Shown here: one piece after another, positions 1-8,419 of the stretch
Layout: each line of letters begins with the position of its first letter
Numbering within the stretch: the first letter of the stretch is position 1
Source of the DNA: Candidatus Paraluminiphilus aquimaris
Lineage (GTDB): Bacteria; Pseudomonadota; Gammaproteobacteria; Pseudomonadales; Halieaceae
Direction of reading: 5' to 3'
Length of the DNA: 64,000 nucleotides
Assembly (NCBI RefSeq): GCF_026230195.1
Contig: NZ_CP036501.1
Location: 1,116,001-1,180,000 of the forward strand
The notes under the pieces: model-generated
What the model was told of the DNA's origin: nothing
What the model saw: only the letters and a program-made list of their open reading frames with translations
Database searches by the model: none
Program-made: the position numbers and the translations under genes

Positions 1-1
1 G

Positions 2-772
2 GCGTCTTCCATTGAGGACCTACGCGGTGCTGAGCCTGATGCATTGCTTGTGGCAATGACCAAGTCAAATTGGGAGTCAGAGAGTCGCATTGTTATCGAC
101 GGGCGTGTGTTGCCAAGGTGGCCTCATGAGGTGTTTGCTGCGGGCGAGCAGAGCGATATACCCCTTATGCTCGGCTTTCTTGCCGACGAGGGCTACGAGC
201 TTTTTGAAGTGGAGAGCGCCTTAACAGAAGCCGAACTACAGGGGTTTTTGGAGTATGTGGGGGGTAAGCGAGCGGCTGAGCTCAAGGCGGAATACGACGC
301 GTCGAGCATGACGCCAGGTGAGCTCAAGCATGCAATCTCCACAGACTTATTCATGGCTTATGGTATGCGGCAGTGGGCCTCATACCACGCCGATGCAGGC
401 CAAGATACCTACCTGTATTTTATGGATCACGTACCACCTGCGTTTCACATTTACATGCCAGATCAACCATTCTTGGCGCTTGAGGAGGGGCCCCGAAGCG
501 GTGGGGCCTATCATTCGGGCGACTTGGCCTATGTATTTGGCACAATCGACAAGGTGGGTTATGACTGGACCGACACGGATCGCATGGTCTCAGCGCAAAT
601 GATGGCGTATTGGACCCACTTTGCGAGAACGGGTAGTCCCAATGTGCCCGGACAGTCTGACTGGCCTGCGTTTGACACTGTGGATCTCCACACCCGCGTT
701 ATAAATAGTGCGCCGACAACGGTGAACGGTGTGAGAAACACCATAATGAGCATATTCGCGAGCGCGGAGTAG
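2..772 (+). CDS. Type-B carboxylesterase, C-terminal part (5' end outside window)
   Basis: The reading frame is open from base 2, so this is the last 256 residues of a longer gene; family members are usually about 500-560 aa. The alpha/beta-hydrolase core after the nucleophile elbow is visible. The catalytic His lies in the conserved motif GGAYHSGDLAYVFG (His codon at 512-514), and the likely acidic triad residue is the Glu of LADEGYELF. The nucleophile Ser (GESAG) would be upstream of the window. Such enzymes hydrolyse carboxylic esters and are often exported in marine bacteria; export cannot be judged without the N-terminus. The tail SDWPAF and the 'YWTHFARTGSPN' block are typical of this family. 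The amidase gene follows on the same strand after about 95 bases. Confidence 0.93.
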   Translation, partial: ASSIEDLRGAEPDALLVAMTKSNWESESRIVIDGRVLPRWPHEVFAAGEQSDIPLMLGFLADEGYELFEVESALTEAELQGFLEYVGGKRAAELKAEYDASSMTPGELKHAISTDLFMAYGMRQWASYHADAGQDTYLYFMDHVPPAFHIYMPDQPFLALEEGPRSGGAYHSGDLAYVFGTIDKVGYDWTDTDRMVSAQMMAYWTHFARTGSPNVPGQSDWPAFDTVDLHTRVINSAPTTVNGVRNTIMSIFASAE

Positions 773-866
773 AAGGGCACTGGGTGCCGAGGCCTATGGG
801 TAGCCGCTTCAGCGACCTAAGGGCCGCTGTTGGTTTTTGTTAGTCGTTTTCACTGGGAGCGCATTT

Positions 867-2453
867 ATGAGAAGACTATTCATCACAACATCGATCGCAT
901 TCATCCTTGGGGGCTGTGGTGCCCAAGATGAATCAGCGCACGCCACACAGGCTAAATCGGTCCCGACGGCGCCTGATGTGGTGTCGATGACACTACCTGA
1001 ATTAAGTGTGGGCTTGGCGAATGAAGCGTTTTCGTCGGTCGACCTCGTTCAAGCTTACCTAGGACGAATTGAGCGCATTGATCGGGCTGGCCCTAAACTC
1101 AATGCGGTTATTTCGGTGAACAAAGATGCCCTGAAGCTTGCTCAAAAAAGCGACTTGCGGCGCGGAGAAGGGCGTGCGCTCAGTCCTCTCGATGGTATTC
1201 CTGTGCTGCTCAAAGACAATATAGAGTCTAGAGATCAGCTTGCGACCACTGCCGGCTCAACAGCGCTTCTTGACAATGTCACGGGGCGAGACAGCCCCCT
1301 TGTGGCGGCGCTTCGCGCATCGGGTGCGATTATTCTCGGCAAGACTAATCTGAGTCAGTGGGCGAATTTTCGGTCTTCCCACTCCGTTTCGGGATGGTCG
1401 TCAGTGGGTGGCTTAGTCAAGAATCCACACGTGCTAGATCGACAAGCCTGCGGTTCAAGTTCTGGGTCAGCGGCCGCAGCCGCAGCTAGCCTTGCAGCGG
1501 CGACGGTGGGTACTGAGACCAACGGCTCGATCATCTGTCCCTCGCAGGTAAATGGCGTGGTGGGACTGAAGCCTACGCATGGGCTTTTGCCCATTGAGCA
1601 CATTGTTCCTATTGCGGCCACGCAGGACACGGCGGGGCCCATCACCAAGTCGGTGGTAGGGGCCGCGCTCATGCTGGATGGGATGACCGGGTGGCAGAAC
1701 GATTACGCTGGTTCGTTGGACGCCAGTGTCATCAAGGGAATGCGCATCGGTGTTCTGGATTTTTCACGCAATGACAGCCCCCGTCTGAATGCGCAGTTCG
1801 ACGCAGCGATTGCCCGAATGGCAGCCGCAGGCGCAACGCTTGTTCGCATCGAGGGAAATGACACACCACCTGAGTTCTGGGGAGCAGCGCGCTTAGTATT
1901 AGGCGCCGAGTTCAAGGTGTTCCTAACTGAATACCTGAGCGGATCACCCGCCGATATTCCCATTCGCAGTCTCGCTGAGCTCGTTGCGTTTAATAACGAC
2001 AACGCTGAGGTCGAGCAGGCTGTCTTTGGTCAGGACATCCTCGAGTCGTCGCTGGATGCGCCCGCCATGGAAAGTGATACTTATCAGGACGCATTGGCAC
2101 TGATCCGCAGAACCACCCGCGACAACGGTATCGACGCGCTACTTCGCGAACATGATATTCAGGTCTTAATGGGCCCCAGTGGTCCGGTTTCCCCACGAGT
2201 CGATGTCGTCAACGGTGATGTTTGGCCAGCTTGGGCGGGTGCAGGCGCAATGGCTGCCATCAGTGGCTACCCCAATCTGACGGTACCTATGGGGACGATT
2301 GCAGGCGTGCCAGTGGGTGTCTCGTTTATGGGCGGTCGTGGGGCTGACGCGCTGTTGTTATCTGTCGGAGTGGCCTTCGAGGCGTCGGGATCTGGATCTC
2401 CCGAGCCCCAATATAAGCCCTCAGTGGAGGCTGAGGACATGCGGGCGCTGTAG
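867..2453 (+). CDS. Amidase-signature lipoprotein (528 aa)
   Basis: Amidase-signature hydrolase anchored as a lipoprotein. The ATG at 867 is chosen because it has a GGGAG Shine-Dalgarno at 855-859 and begins a lipoprotein signal peptide ending in the lipobox LGGC near residue 17; the frame also extends upstream to a TTG at 837. The Ser-cisSer-Lys triad can be placed: Lys in VLLKDN (about 116), cis-Ser in CGSSSGSAA (about 198) and nucleophile Ser in GTETNGSI (about 221). The family cleaves amide bonds (carboxamides, aryl amides, peptide amides); the periplasmic location argues against the GatA role. The exact substrate cannot be read from sequence. It lies between an esterase and a convergent lipoprotein gene. 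Confidence 0.9.
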   Translation: MRRLFITTSIAFILGGCGAQDESAHATQAKSVPTAPDVVSMTLPELSVGLANEAFSSVDLVQAYLGRIERIDRAGPKLNAVISVNKDALKLAQKSDLRRGEGRALSPLDGIPVLLKDNIESRDQLATTAGSTALLDNVTGRDSPLVAALRASGAIILGKTNLSQWANFRSSHSVSGWSSVGGLVKNPHVLDRQACGSSSGSAAAAAASLAAATVGTETNGSIICPSQVNGVVGLKPTHGLLPIEHIVPIAATQDTAGPITKSVVGAALMLDGMTGWQNDYAGSLDASVIKGMRIGVLDFSRNDSPRLNAQFDAAIARMAAAGATLVRIEGNDTPPEFWGAARLVLGAEFKVFLTEYLSGSPADIPIRSLAELVAFNNDNAEVEQAVFGQDILESSLDAPAMESDTYQDALALIRRTTRDNGIDALLREHDIQVLMGPSGPVSPRVDVVNGDVWPAWAGAGAMAAISGYPNLTVPMGTIAGVPVGVSFMGGRGADALLLSVGVAFEASGSGSPEPQYKPSVEAEDMRAL

Positions 2454-2473
2454 GCCCGCTTCATGACAAGCGA

Positions 2474-4411
2474 TCAGTCCTCCGAAAGCTCGATGGGCGC
2501 CTCGTCTAGGCGCACCCAATGCCTTGCATCCAGAATGTACCGGGTTTGAACATCGTCAAGGTAGTCGAAAAAATTATGGGTGTGTCCCACGAAAAACCGG
2601 TTGTCTTCAACAGCAAAAATATCCCAGAAACGACGGTTATAGATGACGCACCCTTCGAGCTCATCTGACGCACACGGGTCATAATTATCAGGCCCGTTAT
2701 TTCGGTAAAAGTTGATCGTCAGATTCTCAAATTCGTTAGTCCAGTCACCGGTATTGATCCGCGATTCACTGACGGTAACGATTCCGTCTCCATCTTGGTC
2801 TTCGGTCCATACACTGCGTGCCGTTCCATCCGCATTGATGTCGATCCAGAATTGAGAGTTACGATCGTCCAACCAGCTCCATTCGAGTGTGTAAACGCCG
2901 GGCGTAAAGGCATTCGCATCAACTTCACGTTTTCCGCCAAAGGCCACGTTCATTCCCACTACGAAATCAGAAGCGTCGCGTTCGATCACGCCCCACACTC
3001 GATTAGCAAGCGGCAAATACTCCAACGTTGTTCCATGCTCTGTGGTGATCAGGAGGTGGCCATCGGGATTGGCTCGCCATGAAAAGCTTCCAATCTCGGC
3101 GCCGGCTCCGGCATTTGCCGGATCAAAGATCATGAAGTCGAAAGTGATGTCACGACGGTAAAAACGACCATCGGGATAGTCCTCGGACCATCGACCCGGG
3201 ATCGGCAGAATCCAATCTGAAATATCCGCTTGTGGTTGGTCAAAGGCATCACCGGTTGAGGCAAAAAATGCTTTTGCACCGCGGCCAGCGTCTTTGTCGT
3301 CGTATCTGTCGAAGGGCTGCGCCTCGAGAGCATCAGCATTATCTGGATAGCGCTTCATGAAATAGTCGACAATGTTGACTACATCATAATCAGACTGCTC
3401 AGATACAAAGGTTAAGTCTGTTTTCGTGAGAACGATTTCCTCCCTAACTTCTTCCTCTATGCCATCGCCATCGATATCAATCTTCACTGTCTTCGACTCA
3501 ACAACCCAGTTGTCGTAATAAAGCTCGGTCGTTTTCTCCGCTTCAGTCCACGCAAACTCCCTCATCTCGTTCTGACTGTTGGTGAAGCGAATACCGGTGC
3601 CGTCGGGCAAGAACTGGTAGGCCGATGACCGATACCCTGGCTCAAAAATAAATACATTTTCGAGCGACGCCGGTCGCTGAAGCATGATCGTCGCGGCGCT
3701 CTCAATGGTTTCCATCTTGGCATCGACTTTTATGGTGCCCCCGGCGGCGTTCATCATTTCGACGGCGCTATGAAGTGCGTCAATGGAAGTTGCCAGGTCC
3801 ATGGTGGTTGTGCCATCAGGAATCATTCCCGATTTCATATCAGGGTTGTTGATGGCTAGGCGGATGGCCGAGGATGCAATGAGGAGCTCTTCTGCATTGA
3901 TATTTAACGTGGCGTTTCGCCACGCGACCGGCGAATCAGCCATAACACCGCTCTGCTCGATCATTGCCAGGCCAGCGGCTGCCGTGGTCATCTCTGAAAT
4001 ATGGGTTGCAGCGTACTCGTTGACCGTCAGTATATTGTCACTGCCAGCCAACGACTTCAGTGCTGATACCGCTCCGAGCACACTTTTAAATTCAATGAAG
4101 TCCTGACTACCCTGGCCTTGCGCATTTACGACTGCAAATCCGCTTTCGGAGACATCTTCATTTAAGGTGAGCTCATATCTACCTTGAGCATCGGTGGTTG
4201 TGGTGAACGTCTTCCCCGACAGGGAGAGGGAAACTAAGGTTCCCTGATCGAGGAAGCCAGGCACCGTACCCTCGATGACAAAGGGTGCTGGGGGTGTCGT
4301 TACGACAGGCTCGGGGGCACTGTCGTAGCCCGATCCGCCTCCGCCGCAGGCGGTGAGGCTGCCCGCAAAGGCAATAAGACCATAAGTAAATGATGTTGAG
4401 CGCGGGGACAC
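2474..4411 (-). CDS. Large lipoprotein of unknown function (645 aa)
   Basis: Not assigned to a named family. Residues 1-22 form a lipoprotein signal (lipobox LTAC) followed by a Gly-rich linker. Residues about 43-90 resemble a carboxypeptidase-regulatory-like beta domain (IEGTV...DAQGRYEL), which often acts as a surface spacer. Three Asp-rich loops of the DxDxDG type (near 312, 535 and 551) look like calcium-binding sites. The rest is acidic, aromatic-rich and probably beta-structured. A substrate-binding or surface role is possible but unproven. The gene is convergent with the amidase and has a perfect inverted repeat at 4442-4461 just upstream of its ATG, a candidate operator or leader hairpin. 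Confidence 0.8.
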   Translation of the reverse strand: MSPRSTSFTYGLIAFAGSLTACGGGGSGYDSAPEPVVTTPPAPFVIEGTVPGFLDQGTLVSLSLSGKTFTTTTDAQGRYELTLNEDVSESGFAVVNAQGQGSQDFIEFKSVLGAVSALKSLAGSDNILTVNEYAATHISEMTTAAAGLAMIEQSGVMADSPVAWRNATLNINAEELLIASSAIRLAINNPDMKSGMIPDGTTTMDLATSIDALHSAVEMMNAAGGTIKVDAKMETIESAATIMLQRPASLENVFIFEPGYRSSAYQFLPDGTGIRFTNSQNEMREFAWTEAEKTTELYYDNWVVESKTVKIDIDGDGIEEEVREEIVLTKTDLTFVSEQSDYDVVNIVDYFMKRYPDNADALEAQPFDRYDDKDAGRGAKAFFASTGDAFDQPQADISDWILPIPGRWSEDYPDGRFYRRDITFDFMIFDPANAGAGAEIGSFSWRANPDGHLLITTEHGTTLEYLPLANRVWGVIERDASDFVVGMNVAFGGKREVDANAFTPGVYTLEWSWLDDRNSQFWIDINADGTARSVWTEDQDGDGIVTVSESRINTGDWTNEFENLTINFYRNNGPDNYDPCASDELEGCVIYNRRFWDIFAVEDNRFFVGHTHNFFDYLDDVQTRYILDARHWVRLDEAPIELSED

Positions 4412-4441
4412 GAGAGGTTCCTTATTTTAAGGTTACTAAAA

Positions 4442-4461
4442 CAGATACGACAACGTATCTG
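4442..4461. promoter_or_regulatory. Perfect 8-bp inverted repeat upstream of lipoprotein gene
   Basis: CAGATACG and CGTATCTG flank a 4-base spacer ACAA. The repeat sits 31 bases upstream of the minus-strand ATG at 4411. It could be an operator for a dimeric repressor or a 5' leader hairpin. Apart from this repeat, the 4412-4736 gap holds no convincing gene on either strand. Confidence 0.4.
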
Positions 4462-4736
4462 ATTTGGTGCGTAAAAACCTGCATGAAGAGGGCCGTTGTA
4501 TTGGACACAAACTGAACTTCAGGGAGTCCTGACACCGGGAAAAGAGCGATTTTGCACTAAAGGGCGCGATCTGAGTTCCGCACCGAATGAGTGAAAAGGA
4601 GTCAAATCAGACACTGCTCAACGAAATTCATAGACAAGCTTGGTAAGCGATGTAGATTTTGGTTCGGGGCAGCGTTTGCGGTTCCACTTCGCTAACGTTC
4701 AGAGCTCCACAGACAATACTAATCTGGGGCAAGACA

Positions 4737-5525
4737 ATGAAAGCATTTAAGCAAGTTGTATTAGGTTCCGTTGTATTCGCAATATCGCCGTTCCTAGCGG
4801 CAGATGACCACGCAACATTTACCGGAGGAATGGATCCCACAGAGCCGATGTCGGTTCAGGCGAATCTTTGCACGTTAAATGATGGCGTTTCTTTGAGTGA
4901 CTATGAAAAATTCTTCGACCGATATCGAAAATGGGCGAAGAAAAATGACGCTGAGGTAGCGTCGGTCCGGCAGTTCCCCCTCGCTACCCACAACAATGCC
5001 ATGAACCCCTATCCCGCTGACTTTGTCGATTTCTTAGTCACGGATTTTGAGAACGCGGGGACCTCTTGGGACAAGTGGTTGTCCGGTAAGTCAGGTCAGA
5101 AACTCAATGCGCAGTGGCAAGAGATGGCGTCGTGCAACGTTAAATTTGCACCGATGTTTACGATGTGGGCCGATGTGCCGGCAATGAATGCCGACAACGA
5201 CCGAGTGGTGACGTGGAATTGGTGCACACGAAAAGACGGCGTGTCTCACGATGATCTAAATGCCGCTCACGCACAGTTTGTTAATGACAACCCTGACGGT
5301 ATTGGAAACATAGCCTGGTTCATGATGTATCCAAACATTGGCGGAGGTGATGCAGCCGGTGAGTTCGCCCACGTCGTTGTTTATCCCGATATGGCAGGTT
5401 TGATGGAGCACCAAGAATGGTACGCCAAGGGCGGATGGCGCGGTCGGATGGATTACTACCAAATGGTGGACTGTACGGGCGAGGCGTTGATGACGGAGCA
5501 GGTTCTGGGTCGTCCCGGCGCTTAA
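4737..5525 (+). CDS. Exported protein with two similar repeats (262 aa)
   Basis: No family recognised. The ATG at 4737 starts a clear Sec signal peptide ending near FLAADD; the frame runs upstream to 4659 but without a signal-like start. The mature part contains two related units. Each opens with a cysteine block (CTLNDGVSLSDYEKFF and CTRKDGVSHDDLNAAH) and closes with a Trp-rich helix and Cys (DKWLSGKSGQKLNAQWQEMASC-like and HQEWYAKGGWRGRMDYYQMVDC-like ends). This pattern is compatible with a tandem dimeric alpha/beta-barrel (ABM-like) fold, but that is inference. Four Cys at the unit borders could form disulfides in the periplasm. An intrinsic terminator follows at 5546. Confidence 0.8.
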   Translation: MKAFKQVVLGSVVFAISPFLAADDHATFTGGMDPTEPMSVQANLCTLNDGVSLSDYEKFFDRYRKWAKKNDAEVASVRQFPLATHNNAMNPYPADFVDFLVTDFENAGTSWDKWLSGKSGQKLNAQWQEMASCNVKFAPMFTMWADVPAMNADNDRVVTWNWCTRKDGVSHDDLNAAHAQFVNDNPDGIGNIAWFMMYPNIGGGDAAGEFAHVVVYPDMAGLMEHQEWYAKGGWRGRMDYYQMVDCTGEALMTEQVLGRPGA

Positions 5526-5545
5526 GCCTATGGGCATTCTCAATA

Positions 5546-5568
5546 GCCGCGCTTGTCGCGGCTTTTTT
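5546..5568 (+). terminator. Intrinsic terminator after the duplicated exported protein
   Basis: GCCGCG and CGCGGC form a 6-bp stem around CTTGT, followed directly by six T. It ends the 4737-5525 transcript. The rest of the 5526-5867 gap shows no gene or further clear signal. Confidence 0.85.
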
Positions 5569-5867
5569 ATGCGGGCTTATTGAGGCGTGCTTACTTGTGT
5601 TGCGGGTTACCTGTGCGCGTCGGATGCCATGAACGCCCTCTAACATTGCATCATTGCACCCATTAGCTACCGAGGCGTCACAAGTGAACCCTCCTTTCGT
5701 TTATTCGGCTGTTGTTGGAAATGCACAGCGTGGGGTATCGAAGAGGGCGGCGTTTGAGACTTAACTTTGCACTCAGGGGTCGCGAGCGCTACCGTAGCGG
5801 AAATCAAAAAATAATCAGCGTTCAAATCTGCTGCGCTGGCATACAAATACCAAGAGGAGATCAACCC

Positions 5868-6713
5868 ATGGCCTACGAATGCTTTGATTTAAATGTTTCA
5901 GAGGGCATTGCCCACATTCGTTTTAATCGTCCAGAGAAGGCGAATTCAATGATTCCTGCCTTTTGGACTGAACTACCGGCTGTGGTGAATGAACTCTCTC
6001 GCGATGCCGCGTGTCGGGTCATCGTGCTTTCTGCAGAAGGACGACACTTTTCTTCTGGCATGGATATCTCAGTGTTTACTGAGGGTGGCTTGGACGGTCC
6101 AGAGAATGGCAGTCGATTCGTGCGCGCGGAGGCGTTTAGGCATCACTGTATGGCGTTGCAGGATGCGTTCACTTGTCTTGAAGAAGCGCGAATGCCAGTA
6201 CTGGTTGCAATTCAGGGGGCTGCGGTAGGTGGCGCGATGGACTTGATTACGGCCTGTGACTGTCGCTATGCAACGCGTGATGCGTTTTTCTCCGTCCATG
6301 AAACGGCAATTGGTATGACGGCCGATGTGGGCACCTATCCGCGCTTGGTGAAACTGATTCCAGAGGGGTGGGCGCGTCAAATGTCTTACACCGCTGAGCG
6401 AGTCAGTGCAGAGAAGGCGCGTGACATCGGGCTGGTTAACGATGTTTATGATTCGGCAGAAGACATGCTCGAGGCAGTCATGAATATCGCGCGTCAAATT
6501 GCCGCTCATGCGCCGCTTGCGGTTTCTGGAGCCAAGCGCATGGTGAACTATGCAAGAGATCACAGCACCGCTGATGGGCTTGACTACATTGCGACATGGA
6601 ACGCCTCCATGCTCGATGGCGAAGCCATTCGCAACACGTTTATGGCGCAGGCCAAAGGTGAAACACCGCAGTATGAGGAACTATTGGCGGTGAAGAAGGC
6701 GGCCGGCGAGTAG
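5868..6713 (+). CDS. Crotonase, delta(3,5)-delta(2,4)-dienoyl-CoA isomerase type (281 aa)
   Basis: Crotonase-fold enzyme most like ECH1, which shifts conjugated double bonds in dienoyl-CoA during breakdown of unsaturated fatty acids. The ATG at 5868 follows an AAGAGGAG ribosome site; the longer open frame upstream has none. The three acidic residues of ECH1 are present with identical spacing: Asp125 (GGAMDLITACD), Glu145 (VHETAIG) and Asp153 (TADVGT) match rat Asp176, Glu196 and Asp204. The oxyanion-hole segments (GRHFSSGMD and AAVGGAMD) are also seen. The protein lacks any targeting signal and is cytosolic. An M19 dipeptidase-like gene starts 10 bases downstream, probably co-transcribed. Confidence 0.9.
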   Translation: MAYECFDLNVSEGIAHIRFNRPEKANSMIPAFWTELPAVVNELSRDAACRVIVLSAEGRHFSSGMDISVFTEGGLDGPENGSRFVRAEAFRHHCMALQDAFTCLEEARMPVLVAIQGAAVGGAMDLITACDCRYATRDAFFSVHETAIGMTADVGTYPRLVKLIPEGWARQMSYTAERVSAEKARDIGLVNDVYDSAEDMLEAVMNIARQIAAHAPLAVSGAKRMVNYARDHSTADGLDYIATWNASMLDGEAIRNTFMAQAKGETPQYEELLAVKKAAGE

Positions 6714-6723
6714 CCGCTAACCC

Positions 6724-8004
6724 ATGGGCAGCATGGTGAATAACCTCATAATAAAGGTGGTCCTGGCGTTTTTGACGGCAGTACTCCCGCTTGTCGCGTC
6801 GGCAAACCCTGACGAGGGACTTCTCGAGCGAGCGCGTGATATTCATGGGCAAAGTTTAACGCTCGACGCGCACGCAGATATTGAAATCCCGGGGAAACCC
6901 TCCATGTACGTGGGTCCAGACGGACTCTCGAAAGTCGCGCCACAAAAAATGCGGGATGGTCAGCTTGATGCGGTCGTAATGGCAATTGCCGTTGGACCCA
7001 AAGCGCGAACTGGACCCGGTTTCACCGAAGCGCGGCGTATTGCAGACGAAAAACTGAGGGCGGTTAAGGCGCTCGTTGAAGACACCCAAAATCAGACACG
7101 TCTTGTTACAAGCGCGGACGAGTTGCTGGCGACCGTCGCTCAAGGAGACCGGGCTATCATCTTGAGTGCCCAAAATGCGCTTATTTTTGGCATGGACGCC
7201 ACCGCGATTGATCATTTTTACAGTCAAGGTGTTCGGATGTTCGCGCTGACACACATGGGGCATAACGACTTTGCAGACTCGTCTCGCCCCTTGTTCAACG
7301 CGGCAACGGGTGAGCGAGAGGTCAGCGCCGAACATGGAGGGCTGTCGGCACAGGGAGTCGAAGCCATCAAACGCTTTAACGCGTTAGGTGCCGTGATTGA
7401 TGTCTCGCAGTTATCCACTGAAGCGACGCTACAGGTTGTGAGAGAGTCCCAAGCGCCAGTTGTTGCCAGTCATTCAAACGTGCGCGCATTAACCGATGTG
7501 AGCCGCAACCTGAGTGATAACGAAATACGGCGTATCGCAGCAATCGGTGGCGTGGTACACGTAGCGCCGTTTGCGGGTTATTTGTTTGATTCACAAGACC
7601 CCGCGATCGACGGTGCGATCCGCAAGATGCGCCGCGAGGCGGGTATCGATGAGGATTACCTGTATCCGTTTGAACTTTATTGGGAAATCACAGACCCCAC
7701 GGTTAAAAGAACGTTTTTGCGTGGGGTGCGTGCTTTACTGGGTCCAATTTCACTCGACACGATGCTCGACCACATTGACTATATTGTGACTCTTGTGGGC
7801 GTTGATCACGTCGGCATTGGTACGGACTTTAATCATGGGAGTGGTATCCCCGGCTATAACGACGCCAGTGAGTCTTTGAACGTCACACTGGGCCTACTCC
7901 AGAGAGGCTATTCAGAGGCTGATATTCAAAAAATTTGGGGGGGCAACTTCGTTCGAGTTTGGAAAGCGGCAGAGAAGCAACGAACGATACCCAATGAGTC
8001 CTGA
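6724..8004 (+). CDS. Exported M19 (renal dipeptidase-like) protein with altered zinc ligands
   Basis: Membrane-dipeptidase family protein, 426 aa, usual family length, with an N-terminal signal peptide ending near VASANP. The start may be ATG 6724 or ATG 6733; neither has a strong ribosome site. Conserved elements are LDAHAD (His50, Asp52), THMGHNDFADS, ASHSNVRAL (His250) and GIGTDFNHG. Two usual zinc ligands differ: the bridging Glu block reads LSAQNAL with Gln150, and the IDLSH block reads IDVSQ with Gln229. Classical M19 enzymes are dizinc dipeptidases; this one may bind a single metal, use other substrates or be inactive. It follows the crotonase gene closely. Confidence 0.88.
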   Translation: MGSMVNNLIIKVVLAFLTAVLPLVASANPDEGLLERARDIHGQSLTLDAHADIEIPGKPSMYVGPDGLSKVAPQKMRDGQLDAVVMAIAVGPKARTGPGFTEARRIADEKLRAVKALVEDTQNQTRLVTSADELLATVAQGDRAIILSAQNALIFGMDATAIDHFYSQGVRMFALTHMGHNDFADSSRPLFNAATGEREVSAEHGGLSAQGVEAIKRFNALGAVIDVSQLSTEATLQVVRESQAPVVASHSNVRALTDVSRNLSDNEIRRIAAIGGVVHVAPFAGYLFDSQDPAIDGAIRKMRREAGIDEDYLYPFELYWEITDPTVKRTFLRGVRALLGPISLDTMLDHIDYIVTLVGVDHVGIGTDFNHGSGIPGYNDASESLNVTLGLLQRGYSEADIQKIWGGNFVRVWKAAEKQRTIPNES

Positions 8005-8419
8005 AGTCGAAGCCTGAGACGAGGTGAGTCTGCCTCGCCAGAAACGATAAAACGCCCGACCAGTCGACGCGTATCGTGTGCGTCCTCGGGCATTCACTCC
8101 CAACGCACCTGATTACCAACACCCAAAGCCCTTTTGGGGTACAAGCCGCTTCCCCATTGCAGTTATGGGTGTAGGTGTCGCAAGACTGAGGCTCGACTTC
8201 TTGGCGTCGTCAGAACTTGGCTTTGACGAACGACCCGAAGGTTCGGTATTGCTCGCTGTCAGCGTAGGCCTGCCGAACGGACCCCTCAAAACTGCCGACA
8301 TGCTTCATTAAGTCAGGTCCGCCGAGGGCGGAGCTTTCAACGGCGCCGTCAACATTTTGTCTTTAGATAAGCGCTGTTCTTAGGTGGCTATGGTGACGCC
8401 TTCGCGTACACTCATTCCG
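8005..8419. other. Gap with one possible small ORF and no other clear gene
   Basis: About 415 bases between the M19 gene and the Ca-repeat protein. The only coding-like element is the 32-codon minus-strand ORF at 8210-8308. Weak hairpins occur (CGAGG/CCTCG near 8019-8036; ACCCAAA/TTTGGGG near 8120), without T tracts. Confidence 0.5.
8210..8308 (-). CDS. Possible 32-aa small protein or gene remnant
   Basis: Minus-strand ORF starting ATG at 8308 and ending TGA at 8210. It opens MKHVGSFEGSVRQAY and ends SFVKAKF. The same frame remains open upstream to a TAA at 8363-8365 and reads sensibly (VDGAVESSALGGPDL), so it could also be the 3' end of a decayed gene. No strong ribosome site precedes the ATG (only a GCGGA stretch). 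No homologue recognised. Codon choice resembles the neighbours. Confidence 0.35.
   Translation of the reverse strand: MKHVGSFEGSVRQAYADSEQYRTFGSFVKAKF

Noticed and set aside
6069-6563. 164-codon minus-strand ORF inside the crotonase gene
   Set aside because: Shadow of a gene with conserved catalytic residues.
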